Shown here one piece after another: positions 23,319-34,319 of a stretch of 64,000 nucleotides of DNA (the first letter of the stretch is position 1; the number at the start of each line of letters is the position of its first letter). The stretch is from Alitta virens (lineage: Eukaryota > Annelida > Polychaeta > Phyllodocida > Nereididae). The DNA lies in NCBI GenBank assembly GCA_932294295.1, contig OW028579.1, forward strand, positions 36,525,362 to 36,589,361, written 5' to 3'. The translations under genes were made by a program, and so were the position numbers. The notes beneath the pieces were generated by a model. The model searched no databases. It was not told the DNA's origin and saw nothing but the letters and a program-made list of their open reading frames with translations.

Positions 23319-25641
23319 CAGTAGCAGTAGTATCAGCAGTAGTAGTAGTAGTAGTAGTAGTAGAAGAAAGATCCAGTCAACAGAAATAAATTGAATATGT
23401 TAAAATATCCCTAATAGTAGACTAACAAAACAAATATTTCTATGGGGTTATGAACAAGTCAATAGGAACTGGTTTAGTGATATGTTTGATATTTTTGAGA
23501 TCATGGATGCCTTCAAATCATTCCGGTCTCAATTACCTGTGATATTTCTGAATGTGAAGTCATTTTAAATGACCAAATGATACAAGAGTGGAAGGATGAA
23601 GCAACATCAATGACATTGTAAAACAACTAGATAAATATATACATATTATATATTGAGTTCTTTGTTTTTTTCACAGGTGTAATGGGACCAGATGATTGGC
23701 ACTCAAATACCGACAACAATGCATTCACCAATGTTATGGCAAGTCTCGCTATTCATTGGGCCAGGTACGATAATTTTCAGTTATAACCATGATGTTTGAA
23801 CTGGGTGGACTGTGGTCACTCCGGTTAAATGTCCAGTAATTAAATCCTGGCCTATATACCTCTCCCACAAGCCGTATCTTAGCTGGATGTCATTTGCATG
23901 GGACATTAAATTGGCAATAGCTTTTACTCGTCGTCTCAGCACTAAGAAAAACTTGCTGGTCTACAAAATGTTGTTGGAACGCCTTTGCGCTGTTCAGCAG
24001 GCGAATCTTTTGATGAATCGTCACGTCTGATTGGCTGAACGGCCGTTAAATTATTTGTTTTTTTAATTCCGTGCCTTGACCACTTTCATAGTTTAGTACA
24101 AGGCATTATATAAAAAAAGGAAATTATTGTATATAGTGTGGAAGTGGTCAAGGCAAGGATTCGATTTCAGGTAAAGTTTTCTTAGTGCTCAGCTTAACAT
24201 TCTAGCCGACAAAATTCAACAATCTTAGTTTTACCAAAGATTACCACAGGATGTCAACAACAGTTATTTAATAGTTTAATAGTAACTGTTATATAATAAA
24301 CAAGCCATGCTAGGTAAAATTCCGCAGAATGTTTTTGCGAATCTTAGTGATGGGATGGAAGCGTTTTCACAAAAATCAGAGCTGACGCCAAACTCAGCTG
24401 GAAGATTCTCTTTCATTGCAGTTTCATCATCATTTCAGATATTTCGCCTGCCTCTGCAACCGAAATGAGAAACTAGAAGTCCCTGATGAGTGGGTAACGA
24501 AAGCGCTTTACTTAGACCTGCCATTTGACAATGAAAGGCGTATACATTATCAATATGACGGGTATTCTACAAGTGAGTATTTGTATGAAAATAACCGTTA
24601 GGCGATCGATTACTGATCTGTTAAAGCTGTTTTGTCTCGAGATTTGGTACATTCAAATGATTTTACAAACCAATGCTCCCTTCTTGTCTCGTGATATTTT
24701 TGACCATTACAGGCCCGTTTGGAACAAAAATGTACTATTAAGTTACAATAAATTATAAATAGAGTTTTCATGCCATCAAAAACTCACTATGTAAAAAAAA
24801 CCAAGTGATGACGTCACAATACTGAACAATGGATGATGATGCCAAATCCATTGTGTTCCAATGTTTTGATCTGGATTTTGTCACAATGCATGATTTATTT
24901 TTTGTAATTAATGCCCGATAGAATCATTAGTGTACACAAATTTTTTTGATTGAATAAGGCGATTTTCAACTGTTTGATGAATTTTCAGAAAATTGTAATT
25001 TTGACCGACAACGCAGCTTTAATAAACAATGCATTAAAGCAAAAAATATTCAATATGACAAGAATATATATTCATAAACTTCCATGTCAAATATAATTTG
25101 TGACAGTACTATTGATACAATGTAGCAATTCTGAACAAAGATGATGATGTCACAATAAAATGTTTTGTCTGGTGCACAAAATATTAACAGGATTTAATTG
25201 AATTAGAACTACTTCACTTGATATCACTAGTACAGATATGTTTTGAAATTACCACATTGTAGATTATTCTATATATTAAAAGGTACTATTATGATATCAT
25301 TAATAATACATGCAGGTAAATTGCAACATTCTCAGATTGTCTTCAAAATAAGCCATTGATGTATACTTTTTCAATTCCAGGCATCAATAAGACGATCAAG
25401 CAGGCAGATACAATACTTTTGACTTACCCAGTTGCTTGGAACATGTCTGTGGATATAATGAGAAATGACCTCTTGTATTATGAACAATATCTCACGGACA
25501 GATCACCAGCAATGACACACAGGTATGTGGATAAATCCATATTTAATATCCCCAGATAGCAACGTTGCCTTAAAGGCCACTGTCGTTACAACATCGTATG
25601 TAGTAGTGTAGTAGTAATAGTAGTTGTAATAGTAGTAGTAA

Positions 25642-25674
<33 letters not shown>

Positions 25675-25679
25675 CAGTG

Positions 25680-25711
<32 letters not shown>

Positions 25712-28700
25712 TGTAGTAGAAGTAGTATATTTGCTCACCATATGCTGAGACAATGGGCAGAAAACTACTACTCTGTCAAATATACTACCTTCAGGATTTC
25801 CATTTCACCAAAATTTGCCCTTCGAAACTCCCTAAATATGTGCAATTACGATTTGTATAACTAAGTGTTAATGTCATTTGCAATGCTTTAATACCTCGAA
25901 AATCTACAAATAGCAAGTATTAGATGCACTTTTTTGAAAGTAGTGAATTTCGTTCAATGGCTAATTTAAAATGATGATACACAAGTTCAGAAATACCATA
26001 TGATATGTCATTTATTACAAGAAACGCTATAACTAAATAGTCTCCTCTTTTTTGTTTAGTTTCATGACTGTTGGATGGAAGTGGGTCAAGGAAATGACTA
26101 AGATGCTTACTTCCTATGAAAAATCATACAGGGACTACTTGATCCAGCCTTTCAAGGTAAGATGGAACAGCAGTAAGCAGCTGGGTTGTCTAGTGGTAAG
26201 ATGCTTGCCTGCTCCTCTGAAGGACCCGGGTTCAATCCCAGGCCCGGGCACACTTCATGAACAACATCCCAGCTGGATGAGACGCTAAATTGACAGCCCT
26301 TGTACTCAGTGTCTATGCTGAGGCAAGTAAAAGATCCCACCCATGGAGTAAATGTGTAACTCCTCCTCTCTCTCTCACATTATCATCTACCCTCGATAGT
26401 GGCAAGAACTTGCCTTAGAGGCTGCCCTTTTCATATCTCTCTATCTCTATAACCAGTGTTTATTTGAATGAGTAGTTTTCCGACAAAGATTTTTTTTGTA
26501 TTTTATCGTTAATTATTCTGCAATTATACTTATATATTCGCATTGGGAAAAGATGCGCGTACCTATTACTAACAGAATGTATTATGGGTTGGACTTGGTT
26601 ATAGTTCAACTGAATAATCAGACTAGGCTATATGTAGAAACTCGACACGAAAAAAAGTCCAATATTCTACATACAAACCTATCTAAATCTGTATGTAATG
26701 TAGTGCTCATTGTGATATATGTATTCATGTATTTTTTTTGGCTGGGTCCTGCCATTTAAGTGGTAAACGCGATAGGCAGGTAGGCGCTGTTCCTGCATGC
26801 ATGATTGGTCCTGTGGGAATTCTCTGTTTGGCTATGCTATTTTTAGACCGGGCAATACCTTCCGGTCCACGGGAAAACCATAATAAAGTCTGGGATGCGC
26901 GCGCATGCTACCAATAGCAATCCCTCTGGAAAATGGCAGCCCCTACCTGCGTTCTGCATCAGCTAAACGCAGTAGCCAGCGAATGTATTTGTAAAGGGGC
27001 GTTCACACTGTCACATATAAGCCCTACATATGACCACAGATGAATTTTTTTTTTTTTACTCTTGCTCATCCTTGTCCATACATAATTTACTCACCGTGCA
27101 TTTCAAGGACACTCTTGCTAATCCATAGAACGCACCATACGTGGAGCGGGCAAAAGATGTAAACATGTTTAAAATTTTGGCGGACCTCCTATGAGTAATT
27201 GTTTATGTTAATTACAAAACTTGCTTAGGATTCACTCTACGTACGTTCTACGTACACTCTAAGTACACTCTAAGTACACTCTAAGTACACTCTAAGTACA
27301 CTCTAAGTACACTCTACGCCATAAGTAGCCATACGTAGTCACTGTCCATCCATATATACTCGCCGTCCACTTGCGTCCACTCGTAGAATGATTGTAAAGC
27401 GCTCGGCGGGTGTAGGTTGCCTGTTGTCTTCTGTGCCCATCCTTGCCCATCCTTTCCCATCCTTGCTCATCCTTGAACCACTCTCACGAGCAATCTACGA
27501 GCGATCTACGAGTGCCTGACAGATGCCTGAGGGATGCCTGGCGACGGACGTTTGGCAAGCATTAGACTGACGTCCGGGGAGCGTTTGACAGTCTGCGAGC
27601 GATCTACGACTGCCTCACATACACTCATGGAAAAAATTTAATTTATTAACAGAACCACTTATAGCCACAAGTGAGCAAGTTTAGCTCATTTTTGCCTTAC
27701 GTGGTCATTCGTAGGTTTTATACGTGACAGTGTGAACGCCCCTTAAGACTAAAAGGTCACCATTCATTCATACAATCTTATTTCAGATGTTGTAATATTA
27801 CATTTGAATTTCAGATATGGACAGAATACAATGAGAGAAACTGGCAAGACCAGCAGGAGGGCAGTGTTAACTACTTGCCTGGAATGGGGGGTTATCTCCA
27901 ATCTCTTATTTATGGTTTTGCTGGAATTAGAATACGGCCAGAGGCCATGGAGTTCCATAATCCGATGCCACCTCCGGAGTGCAGTAGAATGATACTCACA
28001 GGATTTGAATATTTAGGTAAATATCAGTTATAACATTGCCAGCAGGGTTGATGGAACATGATCTACAAAGGCACCAGCGAGGTAGAACAGTTCAATGGTA
28101 TATAGAAGACTGCCAAAAGGTTATTTTATAGAATAGGTCCTAAAAGTTGGGAACAGCCCAAGTGCCCAGGACTGTGCCCCCTAAGTAGAAGTAGACTTAT
28201 GTGTTGTTTTTATGTCCTATAATTTATGACAAATGCATCATGTATGATATTGATATGGTAATTGAAGATATATATATTCTTGAAACAAGATTTTCCTGGA
28301 GGCCTGTAGAGAGGGGCAAACATTTTGGGAATGATTTTAAACTAAAATAAAGAAGGTACAGATCATAATGACATCATAAGATATGCTGTACGTTGGGAGC
28401 AGAATTAGCTGTCTTATGTATATCTAACTTTGTAGTTGGTGAATAATCAAAGTTATGCTCCACCACTTGACCTTTTCTATTGTTCTCAGGAGGGATGTAA
28501 CTAACGAAAATAATAGCTAACTCCTTCCTGAGTGCTAACTGTACTTTAATAGCTTAATAACAGCAGTTAAAGTATCAAACAATCAAACAAATTAGCAAAT
28601 ATGTCTAGTGGAGTATAAGTTAGTTATATCCATCATAGTCAGGAGTTAACTAACATTTTTGTTGGTTATATCCCTGCGCCTTCAGCATCGGGATATAACC

Positions 28701-30414
28701 AAACAAAAATGTTAGTTAACGCCCTCCTATTCAGGATATAACTATAACAAAACAGACAGTGGAGGATCCAGAAAATTTCAGACGGGGGCGCCGACATTAA
28801 ATTGTCAGTGCCTCTCCCTGACTGATGGCTATTATTACAATGCACCGGCGGCTGACAGGAGTCTCAAACATTGAAGTTGATAGACTAGGTAAATGTCAAA
28901 CAGAAACTGTATGTATGTAATCCTTTTTCTTTTTTTCAGGTACGGAGATGGACATAACTATTGAGTTGAGCCTTGTAACAATATCAGTTAAATATGTTCC
29001 TGATGCATATATGCTCGACCTCAAGAGAAACCACAGTAATGCTGTTGAAGAACGTCTTACAACCGGTAATTTTTATAAGTTTAGCATATTATTTGATTAG
29101 AATACATATAGATCATACAGTTGGTCCCACTTAAAACGAGCATGCTTATTATGGATATGGACAGAATACAATGAGAGAAACTGGCAAGACCAGCAGGAGG
29201 GCAGTGTTAACTACTTACCTGGAATGACGGGTTATCTCCAATCTCTTATTTATGGTTTTGCTGGAATTAGAATAAGGCCAGAGGCCATGGAGTTGCCACC
29301 TCCGGATTGCAGTAGAATGATACTCACAGGTATTGAGTATTTAGGTTAATATCAGTTATAACATTGCCAGCAGGGTTCATGGAACATGAACTACAAAGGC
29401 TTATTATGAAAGTCCATTTATAATGTGATCATTGTTTAGGTACTTGTTGGCCTACATTTTACACCAGACATAATGATGAAACCTGGTTGTAACTAAGACC
29501 TTTTACAGTCCACAGTAGTTTTTTTAAAGAGGGTCAACTGTTTGAATTACTTTCCGCATTCTGATGTAATACTACAGCCTCCCTTCAAGGATGAATTGCA
29601 AAAAAAGCTTAAAAGCAATTTTTAAGGACTGAAAATCATTAAAACTGAAAATATAATGTGGTCACAGATTAAGTATACACAGATTGGAAACTTCTTCATT
29701 TGCATAATAAGCCATACACAAAGCCTTGTGGGGTTTTCAGGGTTAGTGGATAGCGTCCCTTGCAATAGGGACGTCATAATCATCATAATCGCAATTTAAG
29801 TGATGTTATTGGTTTTTGTTGTTGTGTTGTGTCAGGACTGTGCAGTAAATATAGCTTTAGTGATGCTAAAAAGGATAATGCTGTTCAACTGCCTTAAAAA
29901 TTACGATAATTTATTGTAAGAAAGCGAGAAGAATAGATCCAACATGATGAACAACTGAACATGGTGAATTTAGCAGCTTGGTGGTCTAGTGGTTAGACAT
30001 GCTTCCCGGCTCCTTTGAAGGACACAGGTTCCATTCTGGGCCTGGGCACCCTTCACAAGCAACATCTCAGTTCGATTAGGATGATAAATTGCCTGTCCCT
30101 TGTACCCAGTGTTTATGCTGAAGCAAGTAAAAGATCCCAACCCATGGGGTAAAAGTGTAAGTTAAACATGGGTGGACTACTCTCATCAATCAACCCTTGT
30201 GAGCAGCAATAACCTGTTTTAGAGGGCTGCACTTTCCATATCTATTTTTCTTGAAGCATTTCATCGATATTTGTGAATTTTTTTTCTTACAGGTGCCTTC
30301 ATCGAAATACAAAATTCCGAAATGGGCTTCTTCCTGTACCCCAGCACCCAGTCATCCTGCGAGCACCCCGGAGACTATATTAACATGCCGTTGGGCTACG
30401 TCCCCAATTACTAA
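14468..30414 (+). CDS. GH65-family glucosidase related to PGGHG/ATHL1, secreted form, 15 exons, 800 aa
   Basis: The family removes glucose from glucosyl-galactosyl-hydroxylysine of collagen. Exons by frame and GT-AG: 14468-14682, 16087-16214, 16743-16853, 17538-17742, 18381-18603, 19082-19294, 20087-20235, 22723-22970, 23677-23764, 24439-24572, 25381-25522, 26060-26156, 27815-28016, 28940-29065, 30293-30414 (2403 nt). Acceptor AG at 14460-14461 implies a 5'UTR intron. Family signatures are GKGGDSHRADIPA, FWDTEMY (Asp371), PWESA, GVMGPDDWH, DGYSTSINKTIKQAD, LTYPV, GPAMT-like SPAMT and WTEYN (Glu655). The position equal to the catalytic Glu of GPDEYH is Asp504. Residues 1-20 form a signal peptide and RVKR (50-53) a furin-type site, whereas human PGGHG (737 aa) is cytosolic. 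Exon order and gene identity are confident; activity is doubtful because of Asp504. Confidence 0.88.
17365..17550 (+). repeat. Three copies of the exon 4 acceptor region
   Basis: CAGGTGTTTTCACAGAGAYA plus ATTGAC occurs with its AG at 17364, 17486 and 17537. The third is the true start of exon 4. The second lies exactly 51 bases upstream and reads through in frame (GVFTEIIDNLFSAFQIT), so it could add 17 residues by alternative acceptor choice. The first runs into a stop. Confidence 0.7.
17945..18125 (+). mobile_element. tRNA-derived SINE, family A, in intron 4 of the GH65 gene
   Basis: GGGGCCTAGGTCAGTGGTAG (A box) and GGGTTCAATTCCCGG (B box) are followed by the family body GGATGGCTGTTTCATCC and GCCATGGTCCCTACCTGTCC. 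It lies in the same orientation as the host gene. Confidence 0.75.
20771..21793. repeat. 30-bp minisatellite array, about 34 copies, in intron 7 of the GH65 gene
   Basis: The unit is TGACATTGTGGAGTCTCTGT followed by GTTCTTGCTC. Variation is concentrated at two bases (T/A and G/T/C in ATTGTGG). Two units with AACATCG in place of TGACATCG are one base shorter (near 21490 and 21610), 120 bases apart, indicating local duplication of a 4-unit block. Because 30 is a multiple of 3, all six frames stay open over long stretches; these are not genes. Confidence 0.95.
21999..22017. repeat. (GA)n microsatellite
   Basis: A short run of GA dinucleotides in intron 7. Confidence 0.8.
22480..22610. mobile_element. 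Foldback element, copy 1, just upstream of exon 8
   Basis: Arms TAACTAACATTTTTGTTGG and CCAACGAAAATGTTAGTTA flank a loop containing GATGCTGAAGGCG, extended outward by AGTTATATCC/GGAATATAACT. The second copy at 28619-28745 carries the same loop reverse-complemented. Confidence 0.7.
23076..23364. repeat. (AGT)n microsatellite with AGC/ATT interruptions
   Basis: Almost pure AGT repeats in intron 8. The upstream 22999-23040 GGATCCAGAAAATTCCAGAC motif recurs near 28758 and is probably a transposon end. Confidence 0.95.
24069..24165. mobile_element. Short inverted-repeat element in intron 9
   Basis: TGCCTTGACCACTTTC near 24071 is matched by GAAGTGGTCAAGGCA near 24140, with an AT-rich centre. It looks like a small MITE or hairpin relic. 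Confidence 0.55.
25594..25732. repeat. (AGT)n microsatellite in intron 11
   Basis: AGT/AAT trinucleotide run beginning about 70 bases after exon 11. Confidence 0.9.
26172..26460 (+). mobile_element. tRNA-derived SINE, family B, in intron 12
   Basis: A-box-like TTGTCTAGTGGTAAGATGC and B-box GGGTTCAATCCCAGG are followed by the body with GCAAGTAAAAGATCCCACCC. The TAGTGG and GGTTCAATCC boxes resemble a tRNA-Glu-type ancestor (inference). Related copies are at 10275 (-), 29969, 45617 (deleted) and 53813 (fragment). Confidence 0.75.
26995..27743. mobile_element. Harbinger-like MITE, TAA target duplication, in intron 12
   Basis: The ends AGGGGCGTTCACACTGTCAC and GTGACAGTGTGAACGCCCCT form a perfect terminal inverted repeat and TAA flanks both sides (26992-26994, 27744-27746). 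The interior holds a tandem GTACACTCTAA array near 27250-27318 and many CCATACG/TCCACTCG-like half-repeats. Related diverged interior sequence is at 55680-56050. Confidence 0.85.
28619..28745. mobile_element. Foldback element, copy 2, in intron 13
   Basis: Arms TAACTAACATTTTTGTTGG and its inverse flank the loop CGCCTTCAGCATC, which is the exact reverse complement of the loop in the 22480 copy. The outer arms extend through AGTTATATCC/GGATATAACT. Related sequence continues upstream to about 28490. Confidence 0.7.
29159..29345 (+). pseudogene. Duplicated exon 13 of the GH65 gene in intron 14
   Basis: About 187 bases repeat exon 13 plus the start of its 3' intron. The frame stays open (WTEYN through the exon end), but there is a 12-base in-frame deletion (FHNPMPPP becomes LPPP), a Gly-to-Thr change and a Glu-to-Asp change. 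The upstream pyrimidine tract and AG of exon 13 are absent, and the donor GTAAAT has become GTTAAT. It also sits after exon 14, so it would not splice in the normal order. It is probably a recent, unused exon duplicate. Confidence 0.8.
29969..30245 (+). mobile_element. tRNA-derived SINE, family B, in intron 14
   Basis: TGGTGGTCTAGTGGTTAGAC head, then AAGCAAGTAAAAGATCCCAA, and the tail GAGGGCTGCACTTTCCATAT ending only about 45 bases before the exon 15 acceptor. Confidence 0.75.
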
Positions 30415-31130
30415 CAAAATAATTACATATGTAATATATATCGTCCCCCAATACAAACAAATGAAAAATGTCCATCTTCATAAAGGAAATTACAGGTATA
30501 TTGGATGTATATAAAAATCAAGACAATTTTATGCTAACTCTTACAGGGGACTTTAATATCAATTTATGAAACTATGAAGCAAATAATATGGTCAATAATT
30601 TTCTGGAATGCATGTTTTTTCCCTTGACTATATACCAAAAATAAGTTGTTTATCTCAAAGATCCAGTACACTAATAGACAACTTTTATGTCAAAACTACT
30701 AACAATCTAACAACAGCAACAATTGAAATATTCATAAACAATGTTTCAGATCATTTGCCTTATTTTTTTTGACAGGATTATTTTCAAAACATTAAATCAA
30801 ATACTAAATATATCAAAATACTTCCAAATTACAAAGATGCCTAATCTAGATTTAAACAAGAATTGCAAACTCCAGAAATCACCTCAAAATTTGAAAATAT
30901 ATTTTCCATACATGACAATGTCAATGGCTGTTACAATGCATTTCATGATATACTAGCTACTCAAATAAAAAATAATTCCAAATCTAAAACTGTGAAATAT
31001 AACAAATATAAGCATAAAAATTCTGAATGGATAACCAGCGGTTTCCTAAAATCCATACACTATAAAGAAAAACTATATGCAAAACTAAATATATGTAACA
31101 AGGTTGGTTTCAGGGGTAATACAGGGTACA
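30412..31130 (+). pseudogene. LINE APE-endonuclease relic abutting the GH65 stop codon
   Basis: Across several frames the + strand reads IITYVIYIVPQ, LTLTGDFNINL, SSTLIDNFYVKT, NNVSDHLPYF, then YNAFHDILATQI and WITSGFLKSIHYKEKLYAK. These are the ordered landmarks of the apurinic-like endonuclease domain (GDFN and SDH motifs) and the linker before the RT in CR1/Rex-type LINEs. Stops and frameshifts abound. The element begins within a few bases of the TAA at 30412-30414, so it may supply the host 3' UTR. Confidence 0.7.
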
Positions 31131-31257
31131 AGCCCCCTTAATATCGATGATGAGGGACCTGTGTTTAATTCCCTGTAATTTTCTATATTGCTTTTCAACA
31201 TTTTTACCAAGTTCCACCAATACTTAACAGTAATCCTGGACCTACTGTATTCCTGGA

Positions 31258-31605
31258 TCTACCCTCGCCTTTCGGCTAGAAATCGAGTAGCAATAGGGCA
31301 CAGTATCGTGGACGAGGGTCTAGTAGATATCAAAGCATTGCGAGACAGGCTGTGGAAGTAGGTCAATCACTACACACATTAAATTTAACTAAGCGACGAA
31401 CAAAAAAGTTCTTTAAAAGTTGTTCGATACAACTTTGCAATGTCTTATTTGGTACAGGCTTGGCCTATTGTTATGTTATGATTAATATGAACCTTTCTAC
31501 ACTGTCAAGTTTCTTGCTCCCCCACTGCGATCCTTGCTCCCCGAATTCTCCAAGACCCTCTCCTGCGGAAAGGTGTGATCGAGGGTCTTGTGTCAAGACA
31601 GAATA
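31258..31605 (+). mobile_element. MITE-like element (family 4), copy 1
   Basis: GACCCTCG-type ends face each other (ACCCTCGCC near 31261 and CGAGGGTC near 31580). The interior (TGGAAGTAGGTCAATCAC, AACTAAGCGACGAACAAAA, CTCCCCGAATTCTCCAAGAC) recurs in reverse orientation at 48632-49185. Confidence 0.65.
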
Positions 31606-31619
31606 GAGCGTGTTTACAC

Positions 31620-32325
31620 AAGTTGATTTTGCTCAAGAATGGCATCATTGAAATTGCATGGAGGGGGCTGAATAAGGGCGGATAACTAAAAAATTACAGC
31701 TTGACAACTCATAATTTTGGTTGTCGAAGAAAAAGCAACTTTTAAAGCAAGACCTACATATGCTGAAAATTAAAGCTTTAGGCCACTTGGAATTTGAGCA
31801 ATGAATTTATTTGACCCAAAAAATAAAATACAATGATGTTTTGGATTACATAAAAAAAGAGAAATATAGAGGGTCAAGGGACACCCATTTTGTCTCAATT
31901 AGGGAGCTAGCATGGGTGCCCCTTGTATGTAAAAAAGCACAGTGTGAAATATAGCGTGTTACACAGTACCATTTAGTTGACATGTATAGCAATCTTCTGT
32001 ACAATCAATTTTGTTTTTGTCCCAAAGCCAATTTTTTATGTACAATTTATAGCCAATGTTACTATGTGTCTAGTTTTTCAAGTACATTGTTCGGAGTTTT
32101 GTTAAGAATAATTGGCATTTGATACCTGATGCTATTTTCAGCAAATTTATGTTTTACTTTATGTGTCAGGTATAATCTATTTCTTGTGTTGAAATTATGG
32201 GTGAAACATGAATAGTTTTATTGTATATGTATCTGTTATTGACAGTAATTTTTAATTGTTTTTAAGTGGTTGTGTGTGAGCATTATATATGGCGTGAATT
32301 GCACTAAAGAATTGATCATACCTTC
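31620..32325. other. Intergenic stretch without a gene
   Basis: AT-rich, no open frame or repeat recognised. Confidence 0.5.
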
Positions 32326-33755
32326 GTCGTAACTTACATGCCCTATTGGAAACTTAAACATTCATAACCTGTGCTGGTGAATTACCTAAGTTGCCACTGG
32401 AAACATATTTGGGAGCATCGTTCAATTGACAAGTGTCATCTCGATCATTATTCCAAGATTATCTAAGTTCTTCCTTTTTTTCATTATTCCAAGATTATCT
32501 AAGTTCTTCCTTTTTTTCATTATTCCAAGATTATCTAAGTTCTTCCTTTTTAAGTTTTAAGAGTTATGGTGTGTAATTATGCTGTTACAGATTTGCAGTA
32601 ATTTTTTGCATTGTTATCAGTAATTAGATAGATAGATCATAGATACATTTTATTGACTGTATAGAGTCAGCAAGAATGATGATCATGTCAATATATATAT
32701 TTGTATGAAGGCGATTTTTCCAATGAAATGTTTAAGCTTCAGGAATAAAATATCTTGAACACCAGTTGTTTGTCTCCTTCGCACATTATGCAGTGAAAAG
32801 TTGAAAGAAAATTTGAAACTTATCAAATGTTAGGGATTTGATATTCCATCCTCTTCAAGAAATTTATAAAAAATTAGCATCATTAAAATACAGACAATTA
32901 GTAAGGTACGTGTATATCTTCATTCAAACCCGCCTTAACAAACTGAAAATTTCAAAAACGTGTTCATAACAAAATTCCTTAAATGTGGTCTGATATAATA
33001 TACCATTCATCACTTCTTTCAAAGTTATACCAAAACAACCGGAGACAGATCATAGCCCACTAGTTTACTCGCTGCAAAAAGAGACTGTCAGGAATCAAAA
33101 TAAAAGCACCACCAAAAGCTATAACGAAAATGAAGAGAAGCTCCTCAGTCTGTGACATTGTTAGTAATCAGAAACATAGGCTGTGCGGCAGCTAAACCCT
33201 CAGCGAATCCCACATAGCACACGGGCATCATTAAATTGTTAAGTGTTTGTCTGCCCGGCAGGAGGGCGGGCGTTACACTTCCATTTCCAGAGCAGAACTC
33301 TAACACATACTTTTGTTTCTAGAGCTGAACTCTGACACTAATGCACTTACTCTTATGAAATTTTATACAGTAACACTCTATATGGCCTAGTAATGCCTTG
33401 TGATAGCCACACTGACATATCTCAGCTATGGTTTTCAAAATTTGGTAAAATATTACTTTTTGAGTGTTTATATAGTGTTTGCGATGAACCAAAACGATTG
33501 CCACTTGGCCTACATAGCTTGTTGCACAATGCTAATTAGAGTCCAAGAAGTCCTATTTTTTTACATGCCCTATTGGAAACCTAAATATTCATAACCTCTG
33601 CTGGTGAAATACCTAAGTTGCCTTGGAAACATATTTGGGAGTGTCGTTCAATTGACAAGTGTCATCTCGATCATTAAAGTTCTTCCTTTTTTTCATTATT
33701 CCAAGATTATCTAAGTTCTTCCTTTTTTTCATTATTCCAAGATTATCTAAGTTTA
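32326..33755. repeat. Segmental duplication (32326-32555 and 33553-33755) with 36-bp tandem repeats
   Basis: ACATGCCCTATTGGAAAC through GACAAGTGTCATCTCGATCA appears at both ends of this span. Each copy runs into CATTATTCCAAGATTATCTA-AGTTCTTCC units of about 36 bp (three copies in the first, two in the second). The DNA between the copies has no recognised gene. Confidence 0.75.
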
Positions 33756-34163
33756 TATTTAAAATCTAAAATCATGAAATAAAATATTGTGAAATTCTTT
33801 TTTCTTAACATTTAGAAAATATTGCTTCAACATGTTTAGGGTCCTCAATTCAATCTTGTAACAATATGTTCTGCAAAGTAGTCACAAGATTTGTTCAATA
33901 AAATAATATCAATGTCATGAGTATCTTCTGGCTATGTTTCAGGGAACACGTGTGCCATAATGTTTCTACTGTGGACACTTTAATGTTGTGACAATATGAT
34001 GATGTGCAATACTATCAAAATTAGTTAAACATGTCAAAGCTGTGAAAATATTCTCACAAGATTGTTTTGGAAGGATTACCTAAAATAATAATCTGAATAT
34101 TCGAACAATATTGTCATTTTTGGGAATATTATTAGAGATGTTGCCGCACACTTTTCTAGAGTC
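33756..34163. other. Spacer with degenerate TGTGACAATAT-like motifs
   Basis: Repeated loose matches to TTGTGACAATATG occur at 33853, 33966 and 34180 and may be the precursor of the adjacent repeat block. No gene seen. Confidence 0.45.
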
Positions 34164-34319
34164 CACACGTTCATGCTGCGACAATGTGTTCTACAATACT
34201 GTGACAATATTATAAAATGTTGTGACAAGATTGTCAAAATATGCTTGTATTTGCCAACATCGACGCGACGTCGGTGATGTAGAAACGATGCTGTACCAAC
34301 GGTGGCCGATATAGAAACT

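Noticed and set aside
23063..23389. Poly-Val/Ala open frame of 108 codons
   Set aside because: Translation of an (AGT)n microsatellite within an intron.
29159..29345. Functional alternative exon of the GH65 gene
   Set aside because: No acceptor or pyrimidine tract at the correct place and a position after exon 14; treated as a duplicate relic unless RNA shows use.
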